Source of the DNA: Rapana venosa
Lineage: Eukaryota; Mollusca; Gastropoda; Neogastropoda; Muricidae
Direction of reading: 5' to 3'
Length of the DNA: 64,000 bases
Assembly (NCBI GenBank): GCA_028751875.1
Contig: CM054162.1
Coordinates: 2,281,015 to 2,345,014, forward strand
Shown here: one piece after another, positions 58,666-64,000 of the stretch
How positions within the stretch are numbered: position 1 is the stretch's first letter
Layout: each line of letters starts with the position of its first letter
Position numbers and translations under genes: made by a program
The notes under the pieces: generated by a model
Seen by the model: the letters and a program-made list of their open reading frames with translations, nothing else
Told to the model about the DNA's origin: nothing
The model's database searches: none

Positions 58666-58985
58666 TTCCTCTACTCCCCGTGACTTTCAGTTTTCCGTAG
58701 CAAGTCGTTCCACTCAAGGCCAGTCCACTCTATGATGCTGTCTTCCCATCGTTTTCTCTGTCTGCCTCTTCATCTCCCTCCTTGTACTGTTACCTGTAGG
58801 ACAGTCTTGGCCAGTCCAGATGTTCGTGTGACGTGCCCGTACTAACTCAGTTTGCGTTTTTTCACTGAAGTCAGGAGCTCTTTATATGGCCTAATGGCGT
58901 GTTCTCGTTATGTTTGTGATCTCTGTGTGAGATACCAAGAACTTGCAGAAGCATCTCAGCTCCATTGCCTGTATAAAGGATAAAG
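58666..58985 (-). pseudogene. RTE-like C-terminal fragment, copy 3
   Basis: Minus-strand counterpart of 31771-32085. Clearer here: a TGNGAEML start, a HRDHK-like stretch, an SIIEW block near 58730 and LLRKTES just before 58690. The frame is broken. Confidence 0.65.
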
Positions 58986-59541
58986 GAAGGTTTTTGTCCC
59001 AAAAACAAGAAACAAAAAAAAAAGAAGAAATCTAAACTATTACAGTCATTGAGGGAGAGAATGTGATGTGTGTTGTGTGTGAGTGTGAGTGTGTGTTTTG
59101 TGGGGGGGGGGGGCGTTTCGGGATAATACTAAATTTTAAAATACTCAGAGACAGAGAGAGAGAGGGTGGAACAAGAAGAAAGATAGAGAGAGAGAGATAG
59201 AAAGAAAAAAAAGAAGGGAAAAAGAAACAAAGATACAAAGAAAAGAAAAGAAAGAACGACAGAAAGAAAGGGGAGAGAAAGGACAGAAAGTGACAAAAAG
59301 GAAAGCATGCACGGATGCAAACAAGCAGGCGTGAAATTTAAAAGGATGATTGAAGTGAAAAAAACGATGGAAAAGTAAAGGTAGGGAGAAGAATTCAAAT
59401 AAACTTGAAAGAAGGGGGAGAGAGAGAGAGAGAGAGGGAGAGAGAGAGATGATGAGAAGGGGGAGGGGAGGGGGGGAGGAGAGAAGAGAGAGAAAATGAG
59501 GAGAGGGGGGTTGGGGGGAAGAGGGTGGGGGAGGGAGATAA
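58986..59541. repeat. GT/G tract and purine section before copy 4
   Basis: GT tract 59062-59100 followed by about 12 G, GA/GAAA-rich sequence, the acagaaagtgacaaa landmark at 59284, and GGGGA-rich sequence to 59540. Confidence 0.8.
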
Positions 59542-60342
59542 AGTGTATTAATTTTGTATTTATTACAACTGTATTTGCATATTCGTACACAGAATCTTTA
59601 GAACTCTCAGGATAATGTGGTGTTTTCAGTACCTTGGTTATTTATCCTACTAAACCACGCTTCTGGGAACATCTTTCTAATAAACAAAACTTGTTTTTTG
59701 TCTTTCTTGATTTTGTTGGGATGTTCGTTTTTTGTGTTTTTTCTTCTTCTCTTCTTCTTCTTCTTCTTCTTCTTTTTCTTCTTCTTTTTCTTCTTCTTCT
59801 CTCTCTTCTTCTTCTTTTCTTCTCCCCTCCTTCTGAATTTTGTGAATGATCAAGGTAAATTTCCGATTATTTTCGTAGGTTGTTTTTTCATTTTGTTTTC
59901 GATTAGTTTTGATTGGGGGGGGGACACATATTACAAAAGCCTGATCCTTACCTTTAGACAGATCAATCAATCAACCAACCAATCATTCACTTAACCATAA
60001 TCAATAATAAATCACCCAATAAATCAAAATCGCTTTTTCTCGATTTCTTTTTTTTTCGCTTCAAAACTGCTCTACATTTCTTCTTGCAATTTTCTTCTTC
60101 AAAATGAGTCATCATTTTTTACAGGGGATTTTATTGCTACGCCACAAACCCATCATATTTAATCATCACAACATATCAGCCATCTCAGCATTATCACCAT
60201 CATCATATCATTCTCAATCACCACCACCACCACCACCACCCCCCGTCATGACCTATTTTGCAAATTGAAGTTTTGTTATAAGCAGAGAAAAGATGACATT
60301 TATGAAAGAGACACCGCTGAATTTCAAAACAAAAAAACCCAC
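59542..60342. repeat. Unit start block, TTC tract, anchor, copy 4
   Basis: Start block 59542-59725, (TTC)n 59740-59830, anchor 59845-59960 with gatcaatcaatcaacc, AATC-like tract to 60025, CAC-rich tract 60210-60245. Empty site of the copy-2 SINE at about 59987. Confidence 0.83.
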
Positions 60343-60420
60343 AGACGCTATACCATGATAGTTACTTCACTTTCATCACTGGGTCAACGAGGGGTTCCTT
60401 TGACTCGATTCCAGAGGTCC
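60343..60420 (+). repeat. tRNA-like SINE head, copy 4
   Basis: gacgctataccatgatagtt at the start; the T arm is damaged (ttgactcgattccag). Confidence 0.35.
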
Positions 60421-62734
<2,314 letters not shown>

Positions 62735-62994
62735 GTGGTTTGGATGGGCTGGGCCTGATTTGTCAGGCGCTTAACGGCAGCGCAACGCTTCTTCGCTCCA
62801 ATGATAGACAACAATAGCTGCTGTCTGAGTGATTGATGACAAAGAAGAAGAAGAAGAGAAGAAGAAGAAGAAAGAAGAAAGAAGAAGAAGAAGAAGAAGA
62901 AGAAGAAGAAGAAGAAGAAGAACAAGAACAAGAACAAGAAGACGAAGAAGAAGAAGAGAAGAAGAAGAAGAGAAGAAAGAAGAAGAAGAAGACA
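62735..62994. repeat. Conserved segment and (GAA)n tract, copy 4
   Basis: cgcttaacggcagcgcaa at 62768 and (GAA)n with AAC and GAC interruptions at 62842-62994. Confidence 0.9.
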
Positions 62995-63692
62995 ATGACA
63001 ATGACAATGACAAATTCTTTTATTTCGAGGATAATGAATAAGCACACATGTGCTTTTTACATCCAGTCCCCGCCCGTTAGGGATACATCTTATATAATAA
63101 TAAACCCAATACTTATTACAGTCTCACAATAAAAACAAGGGGAAATAACCCTTTTCAAAACAGCTCCCCCCCCCCAACAACCCCCCCCCCCCCCCCACAA
63201 AGCAAGCAAATAAAGAAAACCATAAAAATACCCACCCCCACCCCCCAAAAAGCCTTAACCAAAACAAACAAACAAACAAAAGAGAAGGAAAAACCAAACC
63301 AACAAAGATGATAAAAAAGACAAAAACAGACAGACAACAACAACAAGAACAACAACAACAACAGAGCCAAGAAAAATAACACAACCAAACTTAATAAGTC
63401 ATAAAGATAAACATCTACACATTGTCAAATGGTACACATATTTGTTACACATAATTATACATCAATTAATTAACAAACAAGATCATTTCAAATAACAATG
63501 AAATATTTCACTCAAACTCCCATTCAATTAGTGAAAAATCAAGAAATCGAAAAATCAAATGAATAAACAAAACCAATTAAACAAGAAAAAAAAGACCCAC
63601 AAAACACCTTTCCAACACCCCTCCCCTAAACAACAACAACCCCCAAAAGTCCAGACTAAATACAAGCGTGCGCGCGCGCGCGCGCACACACA

Positions 63693-63756
<64 letters not shown>

Positions 63757-63780
63757 ACACATACACATGTCTTTTTTTAA
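62995..63780 (-). mobile_element. Composite insertion in GAA tract, copy-4 specific
   Basis: The GAA tract of this unit is split by about 785 bp not present at 19.17, 36.66 or 46.14 kb. Its left end (62995-63120) is the same minus-strand LINE tail as 57522-57642, with (CAATGA)n at 62993-63010. The middle has a C/CA-rich run (63163-63198). 63385-63660 is the repeat also found at 4396-4710. The right end is a CG/CA microsatellite (63667-63765). GAA-rich sequence resumes at 63781. No ORF with a domain. Confidence 0.65.
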
Positions 63781-64000
63781 AGAAGAGGAAGAAGAAAGAG
63801 AAGAAGAAGAACAACAACAACAACAACAACAACAAAAAGAAGAAGAAAAAAGAAATAGGGAAGGGTAAAGAAAAGATAAAAAGTGGAGCATACCGAAAAC
63901 CAGACAAAAATGTACAGAGAGACAGCGTAAATGAGAAATAAAAAAGGTAAAACGCAAAAGAACCAAAATGAAATTTTAAAAAAAGACATGCACACACACC
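63781..64000. repeat. GAA/CAA tract and following unit section, copy 4
   Basis: GAA with (CAA)n at 63781-63850, then gaaataggg and the section matching 19165-19310 of copy 1. The window ends here. Confidence 0.85.

Larger units (their letters stand above)
42840..59224 (+). repeat. Large tandem unit, copy 3 (about 16.4 kb)
   Basis: Landmarks at 43115, 43822, 44465, 45208, 46061, about 46140, 47010, 48127, 48632, 49295, 50090, about 50490, 51060, 51300, 52170, 52530-53290, 54949-55476, 55490, 55987, 57770 and 58670. Up to about 54 kb the sequence is full of swollen homopolymers and short deletions compared with copies 1, 2 and 4, so base-level comparison is unsafe there. From about 54.2 kb it is cleaner and preserves an open LINE frame that is broken in copy 1. 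Confidence 0.87.

Overview
This is repeat-dominated eukaryotic DNA. I find no host protein-coding gene and no functional tRNA or rRNA gene that I can defend anywhere in the 64 kb. The evidence is dense di-, tri- and tetranucleotide microsatellites, a long minisatellite, non-LTR retrotransposons of two broad kinds (RTE-like and Jockey/CR1-like), Pol III-type SINEs and a scaffold gap of exactly 500 N (41776-42275). This mix suits a marine invertebrate, most plausibly a mollusc such as a gastropod, but that assignment is inference with low confidence.

Layout. 488-2135 and 3760-3970 are one minisatellite (36-bp unit) split by a 5'-truncated RTE-like element on the minus strand (2136-3759). The element keeps an open reverse-transcriptase frame, but its catalytic box reads FAYD instead of FADD. 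4396-4710 is a dispersed repeat that recurs near 63.4 kb. 5188-7979 is a degraded Jockey/CR1-like LINE on the minus strand, with endonuclease, RT and C-terminal parts in several frames. 8.38-9.27 kb is a GC-rich degenerate minisatellite bracketed by CA microsatellites. 9.4-10.67 kb is purine-rich and TA simple sequence.

From about 10.3 kb to the end the window is a tandem array of one very large unit. The same landmarks return in the same order and orientation in four copies: about 10.3-32.4 kb (22 kb), 32.4-41.8 kb (cut by the gap), 42.8-59.2 kb (16.4 kb) and 59.2-64 kb (cut by the window end). Each unit carries, in order: a TTC tract, an AATC tract, a tRNA-like segment, CT/TA and GT microsatellites, a GAA tract, a CT tract, an internally triplicated 0.7-1.1 kb block, a GT tract, a second TTC tract, a LINE 3' part (minus strand), an RTE-like C-terminal part (plus strand), a chimeric tRNA/5S-like SINE, a third TTC tract, CT and GA tracts, and another RTE-like C-terminal part (minus strand). 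The copies differ by insertions with recognisable empty sites elsewhere: an RTE fragment at 14.45-15.0 kb, a SINE at 33.2-33.6 kb, a 120-bp LINE tail at 57.5 kb and an insertion of about 0.8 kb at 63 kb. They also differ in microsatellite length. Copy 1 has an extra duplication of one section.

Data quality varies sharply. About 42.3-54 kb, and to a lesser degree 26-41 kb, are full of one-base indels and swollen homopolymers relative to the other copies. This looks like unpolished long-read sequence, so apparent frameshifts there should not be read as biology. Whether the large array is a real macrosatellite or segmental duplication, or partly an assembly product, is the main open question. 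The copy-specific insertions argue that the copies are real distinct loci or haplotypes.

Nothing here forms a working pathway. All recognisable proteins are retrotransposon fragments.
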